The notes beneath the pieces were generated by a model. That model did no database searches. It worked only from the letters and a program-made list of their open reading frames with translations, and was not told the origin of the DNA. The translations under genes and the position numbers were made by a program. Positions 37,420 through 51,280 of a stretch of 64,000 nucleotides of DNA are shown piece after piece (within the stretch, counting starts at the first letter, position 1; each line of letters starts with the position of its first letter). Source of the DNA: Luidia sarsii (Eukaryota; Echinodermata; Asteroidea; Paxillosida; Luidiidae); contig OX465117.1 in NCBI GenBank assembly GCA_949987565.1, forward strand, positions 6,324,621-6,388,620, in the 5' to 3' direction.

Positions 37420-40400
37420 TCATACTATGTTCGATTTAAGATTTTTCAAACCTGATGCATAGGTGTTCTCCAGGTCTGTTAGCAGGATAAGTTTTAGCTT
37501 TGTCAAGTGAATAATGATTGAGATATTAACGAGTAAAGTGTATTTTTCTTTGCAGTTTCTCTCCGCGGACTGACTGTTGGGTACTGCTGTATGCACACAC
37601 AAGCTGCCTACCTGACAGAGGTTGGTTCTCTTTGCTTGATCATCAAATCATCATACTATGTTCGATTTAAGATATTTCAAAACTGATGCATAGGTGTTCT
37701 CCAGGTCTGTTAGCAGGCTAAGTTTTAGCTTTGTCAAGTGAATAATGAATGAGATATTAACGAGCAAAGTGTATTTTTCTTTGCAGTTTCTCTCCGCCGA
37801 CTGACTGTTGTGTACTGCTGTATGCACACACAAACTGCCTACCTGACAGAGGTTGGTTCTCTTTGCTTGACCATCAAATCATCATACTATGTTCGATTTC
37901 AGATTTTTCAAAGCTGATGCATAGGTGTTCTCCAGGTCTGTTAGCAGGCTAAGTTTGAGCTTTGTCAAGTGAATAATGAATGAGATATTAACGAGTAAAG
38001 TGTATTTTTCTTTGCAGTTTCTCTCCGCGGACTGACTGTTGTGTACTGCTGTATGCACACACAAGCTGCCTACCTGACAGAGGTTGGTTCTCTTTGCTTG
38101 ATCATCAAATCATCATACTATGTTCGATTTAAGATTTTTCAAAACTGATGCATAGGTGTTCTCCAGGTCTGTTAGCAGGCTAAGTTTTAGCTTTTTCAAG
38201 TGAATAATGAATGAGATATTAACGAGCAAAGTGTATTTTTCTTTGCAGTTTCTCTCCGCCGACTGACTGTTGTGTACTGCTGTATGCACACACAAGCTGC
38301 CTACCTGACAGAGGTTGGTTCTCTTTGCTTGATCATCAAATCATCATAGTATGTTCGAGTTAAGATTTTTCAAAGCTGATGCATAGGTGTTCTCCAGGTC
38401 TGTTAGCAGGCTAAGTTTTAGCTTTGTCAAGTGAATAATGAATGAGATATTAACGAGCAAAGTGTATTTTTCTTTGCAGTTTGTCCCTGCCGACTCACTG
38501 TTGTGTACTGCTGTATGCACACACAAACGGCCTACCTGACAGAGGTTGGTTATCTTTGCTTGATCATCAAATCATCATAGTATGTTCGATTTAAGATTTT
38601 TCAAAGCTGATGCATAGGTGTTCTCCAGGTCTGTTTGCAGGCTAAGTTTTAGCTTTGTCATAAGAATAATGAATGAGATATTAACGAGCAAAGTATATTT
38701 TTCTTTGCAGGTGCTCGCCGCCGTCTAACTGTTGTGTACTGCTGTATGCACCTACAAGCTGCCTAGCTGACAGAGGTTGGTTCTCTTTGCTTGATCATCA
38801 AATCATCATATTATGTTCGATTTAAGATTTTTCAATGCTGATGCATAGGTGTTCTCCAGGTCTGTTAGCAGGCTAAGTTTTAGCTTTGTCAAGTGATTAA
38901 TGAATGAGCTATTAACGAGCAAAGTGTATTTTTCTTTGCAGTTTCTCTCCGCGGACTGACTGTTGGGTACTGCTGTATGCACACACAAGCTGCCTAGCTG
39001 ATAGAGGTTGGTTCTCTTTGCTTGATCATCAAATCATCATACTGTGTTCGATTTCAGATTGTTCAAAGCTGATGCATAGGTGTTCTTCAGGTCTGTTAGC
39101 TGGCTAAGTTTTAGCTTTGTCAAGTGATTAATGAATGAGCTATTAACGAGCAAAGTGTATTTTTCTTTACAGTTGCTCTCCGCCGTCTGACTGTTGTGTA
39201 CTGCTGTATGCACACACAAGCTGCCTAGCTGACAGAGGTTGGTTCTCTTTGCTTGATCATCAAATCATCATACTATGTTCGATTTAAGATTTTTCAATGC
39301 TGATGCATAGGTGTTCTCCAGGTCTGTTAGCAGGCTAAGTTTTAGCTTTGTCAAGTGAATAATGAATGAGATATTAACGAGCAAAGTATATTTTTCTTTG
39401 CAGGTGCTCGCCGCCGTCTAACTGTTGTGTAATGCTGTATGCACACACAAGCTGCCTAGCTGACAGAGGTTGGTTCTCTTTGCTTGATCATCAAATCATC
39501 ATACTATGTTCGATTTAAGATTTTTCAAACCTGATGCATAGGTGTTCTCCAGGTCTGTTAGCAGGATAAGTTTTAGCTTTGTCAAGTGAATAATGATTGA
39601 GATATTAACGAGTAAAGTGTATTTTTCTTTGCAGTTTCTCTCCGCGGACTGACTGTTGGGTACTGCTGTATGCACACACAAGCTGCCTACCTGACAGAGG
39701 TTGGTTCTCTTTGCTTGATCATCAAATCATCATACTATGTTCGATTTAAGATATTTCAAAACTGATGCATAGGTGTTCTCCAGGTCTGTTAGCAGGCTAA
39801 GTTTTAGCTTTGTCAAGTGAATAATGAATGAGATATTAACGAGCAAAGTGTATTTTTCTTTGCAGTTTCTCTCCGCCGACTGACTGTTGTGTACTGCTGT
39901 ATGCACACACAAACTGCCTACCTGACAGAGGTTGGTTCTCTTTGCTTGACCATCAAATCATCATACTATGTTCGATTTCAGATTTTTCAAAGCTGATGCA
40001 TAGGTGTTCTCCAGGTCTGTTAGCAGGCTAAGTTTGAGCTTTGTCAAGTGAATAATGAATGAGATATTAACGAGTAAAGTGTATTTTTCTTTGCAGTTTC
40101 TCTCCGCGGACTGACTGTTGTGTACTGCTGTATGCACACACAAGCTGCCTACCTGACAGAGGTTGGTTCTCTTTGCTTGATCATCAAATCATCATACTAT
40201 GTTCGATTTAAGATTTTTCAAAACTGATGCATAGGTGTTCTCCAGGTCTGTTAGCAGGATAAGTTTTAGCTTTGTCAAGTGAATAATGATTGAGATATTA
40301 ACGAGTAAAGTGTATTTTTCTTTGCAGTTTCTCTCCGCGGACTGACTGTTGGGTACTGCTGTATGCACACACAAGCTGCCTACCTGACAGAGGTTGGTTC

Positions 40401-42270
40401 TCTTTGCTTGATCATCAAATCATCATACTATGTTCGATTTAAGATATTTCAAAACTGATGCATAGGTGTTCTCCAGGTCTGTTAGCAGGCTAAGTTTTAG
40501 CTTTGTCAAGTGAATAATGAATGAGATATTAACGAGCAAAGTGTATTTTTCTTTGCAGTTTCTCTCCGCCGACTGACTGTTGTGTACTGCTGTATGCACA
40601 CACAAACTGCCTACCTGACAGAGGTTGGTTCTCTTTGCTTGACCATCAAATCATCATACTATGTTCGATTTCAGATTTTTCAAAGCTGATGCATAGGTGT
40701 TCTCCAGGTCTGTTAGCAGGCTAAGTTTGAGCTTTGTCAAGTGAATAATGAATGAGATATTAACGAGTAAAGTGTATTTTTCTTTGCAGTTTCTCTCCGC
40801 GGACTGACTGTTGTGTACTGCTGTATGCACACACAAGCTGCCTACCTGACAGAGGTTGGTTCTCTTTGCTTGATCATCAAATCATCATACTATGTTCGAT
40901 TTAAGATTTTTCAAAACTGATGCATAGGTGTTCTCCAGGTCTGTTAGCAGGCTAAGTTTTAGCTTTTTCAAGTGAATAATGAATGAGATATTAACGAGCA
41001 AAGTGTATTTTTCTTTGCAGTTTCTCTCCGCCGACTGACTGTTGTGTACTGCTGTATGCACACACAAGCTGCCTACCTGACAGAGGTTGGTTCTCTTTGC
41101 TTGATCATCAAATCATCATAGTATGTTCGAGTTAAGATTTTTCAAAGCTGATGCATAGGTGTTCTCCAGGTCTGTTAGCAGGCTAAGTTTTAGCTTTGTC
41201 AAGTGAATAATGAATGAGATATTAACGAGCAAAGTGTATTTTTCTTTGCAGTTTGTCCCTGCCGACTGACTGTTGTGTACTGCTGTATGCACACACAAGC
41301 TGCCTACCTGACAGAGGTTGGTTATCTTTGCTTGATCATCAAATCATCATAGTATGTTCGATTTAAGATTTTTCAAAGCTGATGCATAGGTGTTCTCCAG
41401 GTCTGTTTGCAGGCTAAGTTTTAGCTTTGTCATAAGAATAATGAATGAGATATTAACGAGCAAAGTATATTTTTCTTTGCAGGTGCTCGCCGCCGTCTAA
41501 CTGTTGTGTACTGCTGTATGCACCTACAAGCTGCCTAGCTGACAGAGGTTGGTTCTCTTTGCTTGATCATCAAATCATCATATTATGTTCGATTTAAGAT
41601 TTTTCAATGCTGATGCATAGGTGTTCTCCAGGTCTGTTAGCAGGCTAAGTTTTAGCTTTGTCAAGTGATTAATGAATGAGCTATTAACAAGCAAAGTGTA
41701 TTTTTCTTTGCAGTTTCTCTCCGCGGACTGACTGTTGGGTACTGCTGTATGCACACACAAGCTGCCTAGCTGATAGAGGTTGGTTCTCTTTGCTTGATCA
41801 TCAAATCATCATACTGTGTTCGATTTCAGATTGTTCAAAGCTGATGCATAGGTGTTCTTCAGGTCTGTTAGATGGCTAAGTTTTAGCTTTGTCAAGTGAT
41901 TAATGAATGAGCTATTAACGAGCAAAGTGTATTTTTCTTTACAGTTGCTCTCCGCCGTCTGACTGTTGTGTACTGCTGTATGCACACACAAGCTGCCTAG
42001 CTGACAGAGGTTGGTTCTCTTTGCTTGATCATCAAATCATCATACTATGTTCGATTTAAGATTTTTCAATGCTGATGCATAGGTGTTCTCCAGGTCTGTT
42101 AGCAGGCTAAGTTTTAGCTTTGTCAAGTGAATAATGAATGAGATATTAACGAGCAAAGTATATTTTTCTTTGCAGGTGCTCGCCGCCGTCTAACTGTTGT
42201 GTAATGCTGTATGCACACACAAGCTGCCTAGCTGACAGAGGTTGGTTCTCTTTGCTTGATCATCAAATCA
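37420..42270 (+). repeat. 21-mer super-HOR, copy 1 (4,851 bp)
   Basis: Twenty-one 231-bp monomers, made of a 9-mer (37420-39498, 2,079 bp) and a related 12-mer (39499-42270, 2,772 bp). Both begin with a GCAGGATAAG unit followed by an AAGATATTTC unit and a unit preceded by TTGACCATC. The 9-mer has a unit with CCGACTCACTG and ACAAACGGCC (38344); the 12-mer counterpart (41116) has CCGACTGACTG. The 12-mer also has AACAAGC (41578 unit) and GTTAGATGGC (41809 unit). These differences make the 9+12 pair the true repeating unit. Confidence 0.92.
39499..40884 (+). repeat. Trimer duplication inside the 12-mer (693 bp x 2)
   Basis: The monomers at 39499, 39730 and 39961 recur as 40192, 40423 and 40654. 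This is the whole difference in length between the 12-mer and the 9-mer. The first unit of the second trimer (40192) is a hybrid: CAAAACTG as in the 40885 unit, then GCAGGATAAG as in 39499. The switch lies within 40224-40258. The same arrangement is at 44350-45735. Confidence 0.85.
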
Positions 42271-45200
42271 TCATACTATGTTCGATTTAAGATTTTTCAA
42301 ACCTGATGCATAGGTGTTCTCCAGGTCTGTTAGCAGGATAAGTTTTAGCTTTGTCAAGTGAATAATGATTGAGATATTAACGAGTAAAGTGTATTTTTCT
42401 TTGCAGTTTCTCTCCGCGGACTGACTGTTGGGTACTGCTGTATGCACACACAAGCTGCCTACCTGACAGAGGTTGGTTCTCTTTGCTTGATCATCAAATC
42501 ATCATACTATGTTCGATTTAAGATATTTCAAAACTGATGCATAGGTGTTCTCCAGGTCTGTTAGCAGGCTAAGTTTTAGCTTTGTCAAGTGAATAATGAA
42601 TGAGATATTAACGAGCAAAGTGTATTTTTCTTTGCAGTTTCTCTCCGCCGACTGACTGTTGTGTACTGCTGTATGCACACACAAACTGCCTACCTGACAG
42701 AGGTTGGTTCTCTTTGCTTGACCATCAAATCATCATACTATGTTCGATTTCAGATTTTTCAAAGCTGATGCATAGGTGTTCTCCAGGTCTGTTAGCAGGC
42801 TAAGTTTGAGCTTTGTCAAGTGAATAATGAATGAGATATTAACGAGTAAAGTGTATTTTTCTTTGCAGTTTCTCTCCGCGGACTGACTGTTGTGTACTGC
42901 TGTATGCACACACAAGCTGCCTACCTGACAGAGGTTGGTTCTCTTTGCTTGATCATCAAATCATCATACTATGTTCGATTTAAGATTTTTCAAAACTGAT
43001 GCATAGGTGTTCTCCAGGTCTGTTAGCAGGCTAAGTTTTAGCTTTTTCAAGTGAATAATGAATGAGATATTAACGAGCAAAGTGTATTTTTCTTTGCAGT
43101 TTCTCTCCGCCGACTGACTGTTGTGTACTGCTGTATGCACACACAAGCTGCCTACCTGACAGAGGTTGGTTCTCTTTGCTTGATCATCAAATCATCATAG
43201 TATGTTCGAGTTAAGATTTTTCAAAGCTGATGCATAGGTGTTCTCCAGGTCTGTTAGCAGGCTAAGTTTTAGCTTTGTCAAGTGAATAATGAATGAGATA
43301 TTAACGAGCAAAGTGTATTTTTCTTTGCAGTTTGTCCCTGCCGACTCACTGTTGTGTACTGCTGTATGCACACACAAACGGCCTACCTGACAGAGGTTGG
43401 TTATCTTTGCTTGATCATCAAATCATCATAGTATGTTCGATTTAAGATTTTTCAAAGCTGATGCATAGGTGTTCTCCAGGTCTGTTTGCAGGCTAAGTTT
43501 TAGCTTTGTCATAAGAATAATGAATGAGATATTAACGAGCAAAGTATATTTTTCTTTGCAGGTGCTCGCCGCCGTCTAACTGTTGTGTACTGCTGTATGC
43601 ACCTACAAGCTGCCTAGCTGACAGAGGTTGGTTCTCTTTGCTTGATCATCAAATCATCATATTATGTTCGATTTAAGATTTTTCAATGCTGATGCATAGG
43701 TGTTCTCCAGGTCTGTTAGCAGGCTAAGTTTTAGCTTTGTCAAGTGATTAATGAATGAGCTATTAACGAGCAAAGTGTATTTTTCTTTGCAGTTTCTCTC
43801 CGCGGACTGACTGTTGGGTACTGCTGTATGCACACACAAGCTGCCTAGCTGATAGAGGTTGGTTCTCTTTGCTTGATCATCAAATCATCATACTGTGTTC
43901 GATTTCAGATTGTTCAAAGCTGATGCATAGGTGTTCTTCAGGTCTGTTAGCTGGCTAAGTTTTAGCTTTGTCAAGTGATTAATGAATGAGCTATTAACGA
44001 GCAAAGTGTATTTTTCTTTACAGTTGCTCTCCGCCGTCTGACTGTTGTGTACTGCTGTATGCACACACAAGCTGCCTAGCTGACAGAGGTTGGTTCTCTT
44101 TGCTTGATCATCAAATCATCATACTATGTTCGATTTAAGATTTTTCAATGCTGATGCATAGGTGTTCTCCAGGTCTGTTAGCAGGCTAAGTTTTAGCTTT
44201 GTCAAGTGAATAATGAATGAGATATTAACGAGCAAAGTATATTTTTCTTTGCAGGTGCTCGCCGCCGTCTAACTGTTGTGTAATGCTGTATGCACACACA
44301 AGCTGCCTAGCTGACAGAGGTTGGTTCTCTTTGCTTGATCATCAAATCATCATACTATGTTCGATTTAAGATTTTTCAAACCTGATGCATAGGTGTTCTC
44401 CAGGTCTGTTAGCAGGATAAGTTTTAGCTTTGTCAAGTGAATAATGATTGAGATATTAACGAGTAAAGTGTATTTTTCTTTGCAGTTTCTCTCCGCGGAC
44501 TGACTGTTGGGTACTGCTGTATGCACACACAAGCTGCCTACCTGACAGAGGTTGGTTCTCTTTGCTTGATCATCAAATCATCATACTATGTTCGATTTAA
44601 GATATTTCAAAACTGATGCATAGGTGTTCTCCAGGTCTGTTAGCAGGCTAAGTTTTAGCTTTGTCAAGTGAATAATGAATGAGATATTAACGAGCAAAGT
44701 GTATTTTTCTTTGCAGTTTCTCTCCGCCGACTGACTGTTGTGTACTGCTGTATGCACACACAAACTGCCTACCTGACAGAGGTTGGTTCTCTTTGCTTGA
44801 CCATCAAATCATCATACTATGTTCGATTTCAGATTTTTCAAAGCTGATGCATAGGTGTTCTCCAGGTCTGTTAGCAGGCTAAGTTTGAGCTTTGTCAAGT
44901 GAATAATGAATGAGATATTAACGAGTAAAGTGTATTTTTCTTTGCAGTTTCTCTCCGCGGACTGACTGTTGTGTACTGCTGTATGCACACACAAGCTGCC
45001 TACCTGACAGAGGTTGGTTCTCTTTGCTTGATCATCAAATCATCATACTATGTTCGATTTAAGATTTTTCAAAACTGATGCATAGGTGTTCTCCAGGTCT
45101 GTTAGCAGGATAAGTTTTAGCTTTGTCAAGTGAATAATGATTGAGATATTAACGAGTAAAGTGTATTTTTCTTTGCAGTTTCTCTCCGCGGACTGACTGT

Positions 45201-47121
45201 TGGGTACTGCTGTATGCACACACAAGCTGCCTACCTGACAGAGGTTGGTTCTCTTTGCTTGATCATCAAATCATCATACTATGTTCGATTTAAGATATTT
45301 CAAAACTGATGCATAGGTGTTCTCCAGGTCTGTTAGCAGGCTAAGTTTTAGCTTTGTCAAGTGAATAATGAATGAGATATTAACGAGCAAAGTGTATTTT
45401 TCTTTGCAGTTTCTCTCCGCCGACTGACTGTTGTGTACTGCTGTATGCACACACAAACTGCCTACCTGACAGAGGTTGGTTCTCTTTGCTTGACCATCAA
45501 ATCATCATACTATGTTCGATTTCAGATTTTTCAAAGCTGATGCATAGGTGTTCTCCAGGTCTGTTAGCAGGCTAAGTTTGAGCTTTGTCAAGTGAATAAT
45601 GAATGAGATATTAACGAGTAAAGTGTATTTTTCTTTGCAGTTTCTCTCCGCGGACTGACTGTTGTGTACTGCTGTATGCACACACAAGCTGCCTACCTGA
45701 CAGAGGTTGGTTCTCTTTGCTTGATCATCAAATCATCATACTATGTTCGATTTAAGATTTTTCAAAACTGATGCATAGGTGTTCTCCAGGTCTGTTAGCA
45801 GGCTAAGTTTTAGCTTTTTCAAGTGAATAATGAATGAGATATTAACGAGCAAAGTGTATTTTTCTTTGCAGTTTCTCTCCGCCGACTGACTGTTGTGTAC
45901 TGCTGTATGCACACACAAGCTGCCTACCTGACAGAGGTTGGTTCTCTTTGCTTGATCATCAAATCATCATAGTATGTTCGAGTTAAGATTTTTCAAAGCT
46001 GATGCATAGGTGTTCTCCAGGTCTGTTAGCAGGCTAAGTTTTAGCTTTGTCAAGTGAATAATGAATGAGATATTAACGAGCAAAGTGTATTTTTCTTTGC
46101 AGTTTGTCCCTGCCGACTGACTGTTGTGTACTGCTGTATGCACACACAAGCTGCCTACCTGACAGAGGTTGGTTATCTTTGCTTGATCATCAAATCATCA
46201 TAGTATGTTCGATTTAAGATTTTTCAAAGCTGATGCATAGGTGTTCTCCAGGTCTGTTTGCAGGCTAAGTTTTAGCTTTGTCATAAGAATAATGAATGAG
46301 ATATTAACGAGCAAAGTATATTTTTCTTTGCAGGTGCTCGCCGCCGTCTAACTGTTGTGTACTGCTGTATGCACCTACAAGCTGCCTAGCTGACAGAGGT
46401 TGGTTCTCTTTGCTTGATCATCAAATCATCATATTATGTTCGATTTAAGATTTTTCAATGCTGATGCATAGGTGTTCTCCAGGTCTGTTAGCAGGCTAAG
46501 TTTTAGCTTTGTCAAGTGATTAATGAATGAGCTATTAACAAGCAAAGTGTATTTTTCTTTGCAGTTTCTCTCCGCGGACTGACTGTTGGGTACTGCTGTA
46601 TGCACACACAAGCTGCCTAGCTGATAGAGGTTGGTTCTCTTTGCTTGATCATCAAATCATCATACTGTGTTCGATTTCAGATTGTTCAAAGCTGATGCAT
46701 AGGTGTTCTTCAGGTCTGTTAGATGGCTAAGTTTTAGCTTTGTCAAGTGATTAATGAATGAGCTATTAACGAGCAAAGTGTATTTTTCTTTACAGTTGCT
46801 CTCCGCCGTCTGACTGTTGTGTACTGCTGTATGCACACACAAGCTGCCTAGCTGACAGAGGTTGGTTCTCTTTGCTTGATCATCAAATCATCATACTATG
46901 TTCGATTTAAGATTTTTCAATGCTGATGCATAGGTGTTCTCCAGGTCTGTTAGCAGGCTAAGTTTTAGCTTTGTCAAGTGAATAATGAATGAGATATTAA
47001 CGAGCAAAGTATATTTTTCTTTGCAGGTGCTCGCCGCCGTCTAACTGTTGTGTAATGCTGTATGCACACACAAGCTGCCTAGCTGACAGAGGTTGGTTCT
47101 CTTTGCTTGATCATCAAATCA
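42271..47121 (+). repeat. 21-mer super-HOR, copy 2 (4,851 bp)
   Basis: Repeats 37420-42270 with the same 9-mer then 12-mer and all distinguishing markers in place: CCGACTCACTG in the 43195 unit, AACAAGC in 46429, GTTAGATGGC in 46660. I saw no difference in the monomers I compared, so the copies are either very recent or an assembly duplication. Confidence 0.92.
44350..45735 (+). repeat. Trimer duplication, second copy
   Basis: Counterpart of 39499-40884 at offset 4,851, with the same hybrid monomer at 45043. It was carried along by the super-HOR duplication. Confidence 0.85.
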
Positions 47122-48276
47122 TCATACTATGTTCGATTTAAGATTTTTCAAACCTGATGCATAGGTGTTCTCCAGGTCTGTTAGCAGGATAAGTTTTAGC
47201 TTTGTCAAGTGAATAATGATTGAGATATTAACGAGTAAAGTGTATTTTTCTTTGCAGTTTCTCTCCGCGGACTGACTGTTGGGTACTGCTGTATGCACAC
47301 ACAAGCTGCCTACCTGACAGAGGTTGGTTCTCTTTGCTTGATCATCAAATCATCATACTATGTTCGATTTAAGATATTTCAAAACTGATGCATAGGTGTT
47401 CTCCAGGTCTGTTAGCAGGCTAAGTTTTAGCTTTGTCAAGTGAATAATGAATGAGATATTAACGAGCAAAGTGTATTTTTCTTTGCAGTTTCTCTCCGCC
47501 GACTGACTGTTGTGTACTGCTGTATGCACACACAAACTGCCTACCTGACAGAGGTTGGTTCTCTTTGCTTGACCATCAAATCATCATACTATGTTCGATT
47601 TCAGATTTTTCAAAGCTGATGCATAGGTGTTCTCCAGGTCTGTTAGCAGGCTAAGTTTGAGCTTTGTCAAGTGAATAATGAATGAGATATTAACGAGTAA
47701 AGTGTATTTTTCTTTGCAGTTTCTCTCCGCGGACTGACTGTTGTGTACTGCTGTATGCACACACAAGCTGCCTACCTGACAGAGGTTGGTTCTCTTTGCT
47801 TGATCATCAAATCATCATACTATGTTCGATTTAAGATTTTTCAAAACTGATGCATAGGTGTTCTCCAGGTCTGTTAGCAGGCTAAGTTTTAGCTTTTTCA
47901 AGTGAATAATGAATGAGATATTAACGAGCAAAGTGTATTTTTCTTTGCAGTTTCTCTCCGCCGACTGACTGTTGTGTACTGCTGTATGCACACACAAGCT
48001 GCCTACCTGACAGAGGTTGGTTCTCTTTGCTTGATCATCAAATCATCATAGTATGTTCGAGTTAAGATTTTTCAAAGCTGATGCATAGGTGTTCTCCAGG
48101 TCTGTTAGCAGGCTAAGTTTTAGCTTTGTCAAGTGAATAATGAATGAGATATTAACGAGCAAAGTGTATTTTTCTTTGCAGTTTGTCCCTGCCGACTGAC
48201 TGTTGTGTACTGCTGTATGCACACACAAGCTGCCTACCTGACAGAGGTTGGTTATCTTTGCTTGATCATCAAATCA
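47122..48276 (+). repeat. Start of a third super-HOR copy
   Basis: Five monomers (47122, 47353, 47584, 47815, 48046) repeat the opening of the 9-mer. The fifth has CCGACTGACTG like the 12-mer version. From 48277 the order changes to a unit with AATGATTGAG and GCGGACTG, which ends the 21-mer register. Confidence 0.85.
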
Positions 48277-48738
48277 TCATAGTATGTTCGATTTAAGATT
48301 TTTCAAAGCTGATGCATAGGTGTTCTCCAGGTCTGTTAGCAGGCTAAGTTTTAGCTTTGTCAAGTGAATAATGATTGAGATATTAACGAGTAAAGTGTAT
48401 TTTTCTTTGCAGTTTCTCTCCGCGGACTGACTGTTGGGTACTGCTGTATGCACACACAAGCTGCCTAGCTGACAGAGGTTGGTTCTCTTTGCTTGATCAT
48501 CAAATCATCATACTGTGTTCGATTTCAGATTGTTCAAAGCTGATGCATAGGTGTTCTTCAGGTCTGTTAGCTGGCTAAATTTTAGCTTTGTCAAGTGATT
48601 AATGAATGAGCTATTAACGAGCAAAGTGTATTTTTCTTTACAGTTGCTCTCCGCCGTCTGACTGTTGTGTACTGCTGTATGCACACACAAGCTGCCTAGC
48701 TGACAGAGGTTGGTTCTCTTTGCTTGATCATCAAATCA

Positions 48739-50355
48739 TCATACTATGTTCGATTTAAGATTTTTCAATGCTGATGCATAGGTGTTCTCCAGGTCTGTTA
48801 GCAGGCTAAGTTTTAGCTTTGTCAAGTGAATAATGAATGAGATATTAACGAGCAAAGTATATTTTTCTTTGCAGGTGCTCGCCGCCGTCTAACTGTTGTG
48901 TAATGCTGTATGCACACACAAGCTGCCTAGCTGACAGAGGTTGGTTCTCTTTGCTTGATCATCAAATCATCATACTATGTTCGATTTAAGATTTTTCAAA
49001 CCTGATGCATAGGTGTTCTCCAGGTCTGTTAGCAGGCTAAGTTTTAGCTTTGTCAAGTGAATAATGATTGAGATATTAACGAGTAAAGTGTATTTTTCTT
49101 TGCAGTTTCTCTCCGCGGACTGACTGTTGGGTACTGCTGTATGCACACACAAGCTGCCTACCTGACAGAGGTTGGTTCTCTTTGCTTGATCATCAAATCA
49201 TCATACTATGTTCGATTTAAGATTTTTCAAAACTGATGCATAGGTGTTCTCCAGGTCTGTTAGCAGGCTAAGTTTTAGCTTTGTCAAGTGAATAATGAAT
49301 GAGATATTAACGAGCAAAGTGTATTTTTCTTTACAGTTTCTCTCCGCCGACTGACTGTTGTGTACTGCTGTATGCACACACAAGCTGCCTACCTGACAGA
49401 GGTTGGTTCTCTTTGCTTGATCATCAAATCATCATACTATGTTCGATTTCAGATTTTTCAAAGCTGATGCATAGGTGTTCTCCAGGTCTGTTAGCAGGCT
49501 AAGTTTGAGCTTTGTCAAGTGAATAATGAATGAGATATTAACGAGTAAAGTGTATTTTTCTTTGCAGTTTCTCTCCGCGGACTGACTGTTGTGTACTGCT
49601 GTATGCAGACACAAGCTGCCTACCTGACAGAGGTTGGTTCTCTTTGCTTGATCATCAAATCATCATACTATGTTCGATTTAAGATTTTTCAAAACTGATG
49701 CATAGGTGTTCTCCAGGTCTGTTAGCAGGCTAAGTTTTAGCTTTTTCAAGTGAATAATGAATGAGATATTAACGAGCAAAGTGTATTTTTCTTTGCAGTT
49801 TCTCTCCGCCGACTGACTGTTGTGTACTGCTGTATGCACACACAAGCTGCCTACCTGACAGAGGTTGGTTCTCTTTGCTTGATCATCAAATCATCATAGT
49901 ATGTTCGAGTTAAGATTTTTCAAAGCTGATGCATAGGTGTTCTCCAGGTCTGTTAGCAGGCTAAGTTTTAGCTTTGTCAAGTGAATAATGAATGAGATAT
50001 TAACGAGCAAAGTGTATTTTTCTTTGCAGTTTCTCCCTGCCGACTGACTGTTGTGTACTGCTGTATGCACACACAAGCTGCCTACCTGACAGAGGTTGGT
50101 TATCTTTGCTTGATCATCAAATCATCATAGTATGTTCGATTTAAGATTTTTCAAAGCTGATGCATAGGTGTTCTCCAGGTCTGTTTGCAGGCTAAGTTTT
50201 AGCTTTGTCATAAGAATAATGAATGAGATATTAACGAGCAAAGTATATTTTTCTTTGCAGGTGCTCGCCGCCGTCTAACTGTTGTGTACTGCTGTATGCA
50301 CCTACAAGCTGCCTAGCTGACAGAGGTTGGTTCTCTTTGCTTGATCATCAAATCA
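48739..50355 (+). repeat. Seven-monomer block, copy 1 (1,617 bp)
   Basis: V (TGTAATGCTG), CAAACCTG unit, E with TTTACAGTTTC, E, E, E with CTCCCTGCC, then V with CATAAG. It matches 51281-52897 at offset 2,542. Between the copies lie two units with N-like right halves (50356, 50587), a 232 and an N'. A private GCAGACAC is in the 49432 unit. Confidence 0.8.
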
Positions 50356-51280
50356 TCATACTATGTTCGATTTCAGATTTTTCAAAGCTGATGCATAGGT
50401 GTTCTCCAGGTCTGTTAGCAGGCTAAGTTTGAGCTTTGTCAAGTGATTAATGAATGAGATATTAACGAGTAAAGTGTATTTTTCTTTACAGTTGCTCTCC
50501 GCCGTCTGACTGTTGTGTACTGCTGTATGCACACACAAGCTGCCTACCTGACAGAGGTTGGTTTTCTTTGCTTGATCATCAAATCATCATACTATGTTCG
50601 ATTTCAGATTTTTCAAAGCTGATGCATAGGTGTTCTCCAGGTCAGTTAGCAGGCTAAGTTTGAGCTTTGTCAAGTGATTAATGAATGAGATATTAACGAG
50701 TAAAGTGTATTTTTCTTTACAGTTGCTCTCCGCCGTCTGACTGTTGTGTACTGCTGTATGCACACACAAGCTGCCTAGCTGACAGAGGTTGGTTCTCTTT
50801 GCTTGATCATCAAATCATCATACTATGTTCGAATTTAAGATTTTTCAATACTGATGCATAGGTGTTCTCCAGGTCTGTTAGCAGGCTAAGTTTTAGCTTT
50901 GTCAAGTGAATAATGATTGAGATATTAACGAGTAAAGTGTATTTTTCTTTGCAGTTTCTCTCCGCGGACTGACTGTTGGGTACTGCTGTATGCACACACA
51001 AGCTGCCTAGCTGACAGAGGTTGGTTCTCTTTGCTTGATCATCAAATCATCATACTGTGTTCGATTTCAGATTGTTCAAAGCTGATGCATAGGTGTTCTT
51101 CAGGTCTGTTAGCTGGCTAAGTTTTAGCTTTGTCAAGTGATTAATGAATGAGCTATTAACGAGCAAAGTGTATTTTTCTTTACAGTTGCTCTCCGCCGTC
51201 TGACTGTTGTGTACTGCTGTATGCACACACAAGCTGCCTAGCTGACAGAGATTGGTTCTCTTTGCTTGATCATCAAATCA

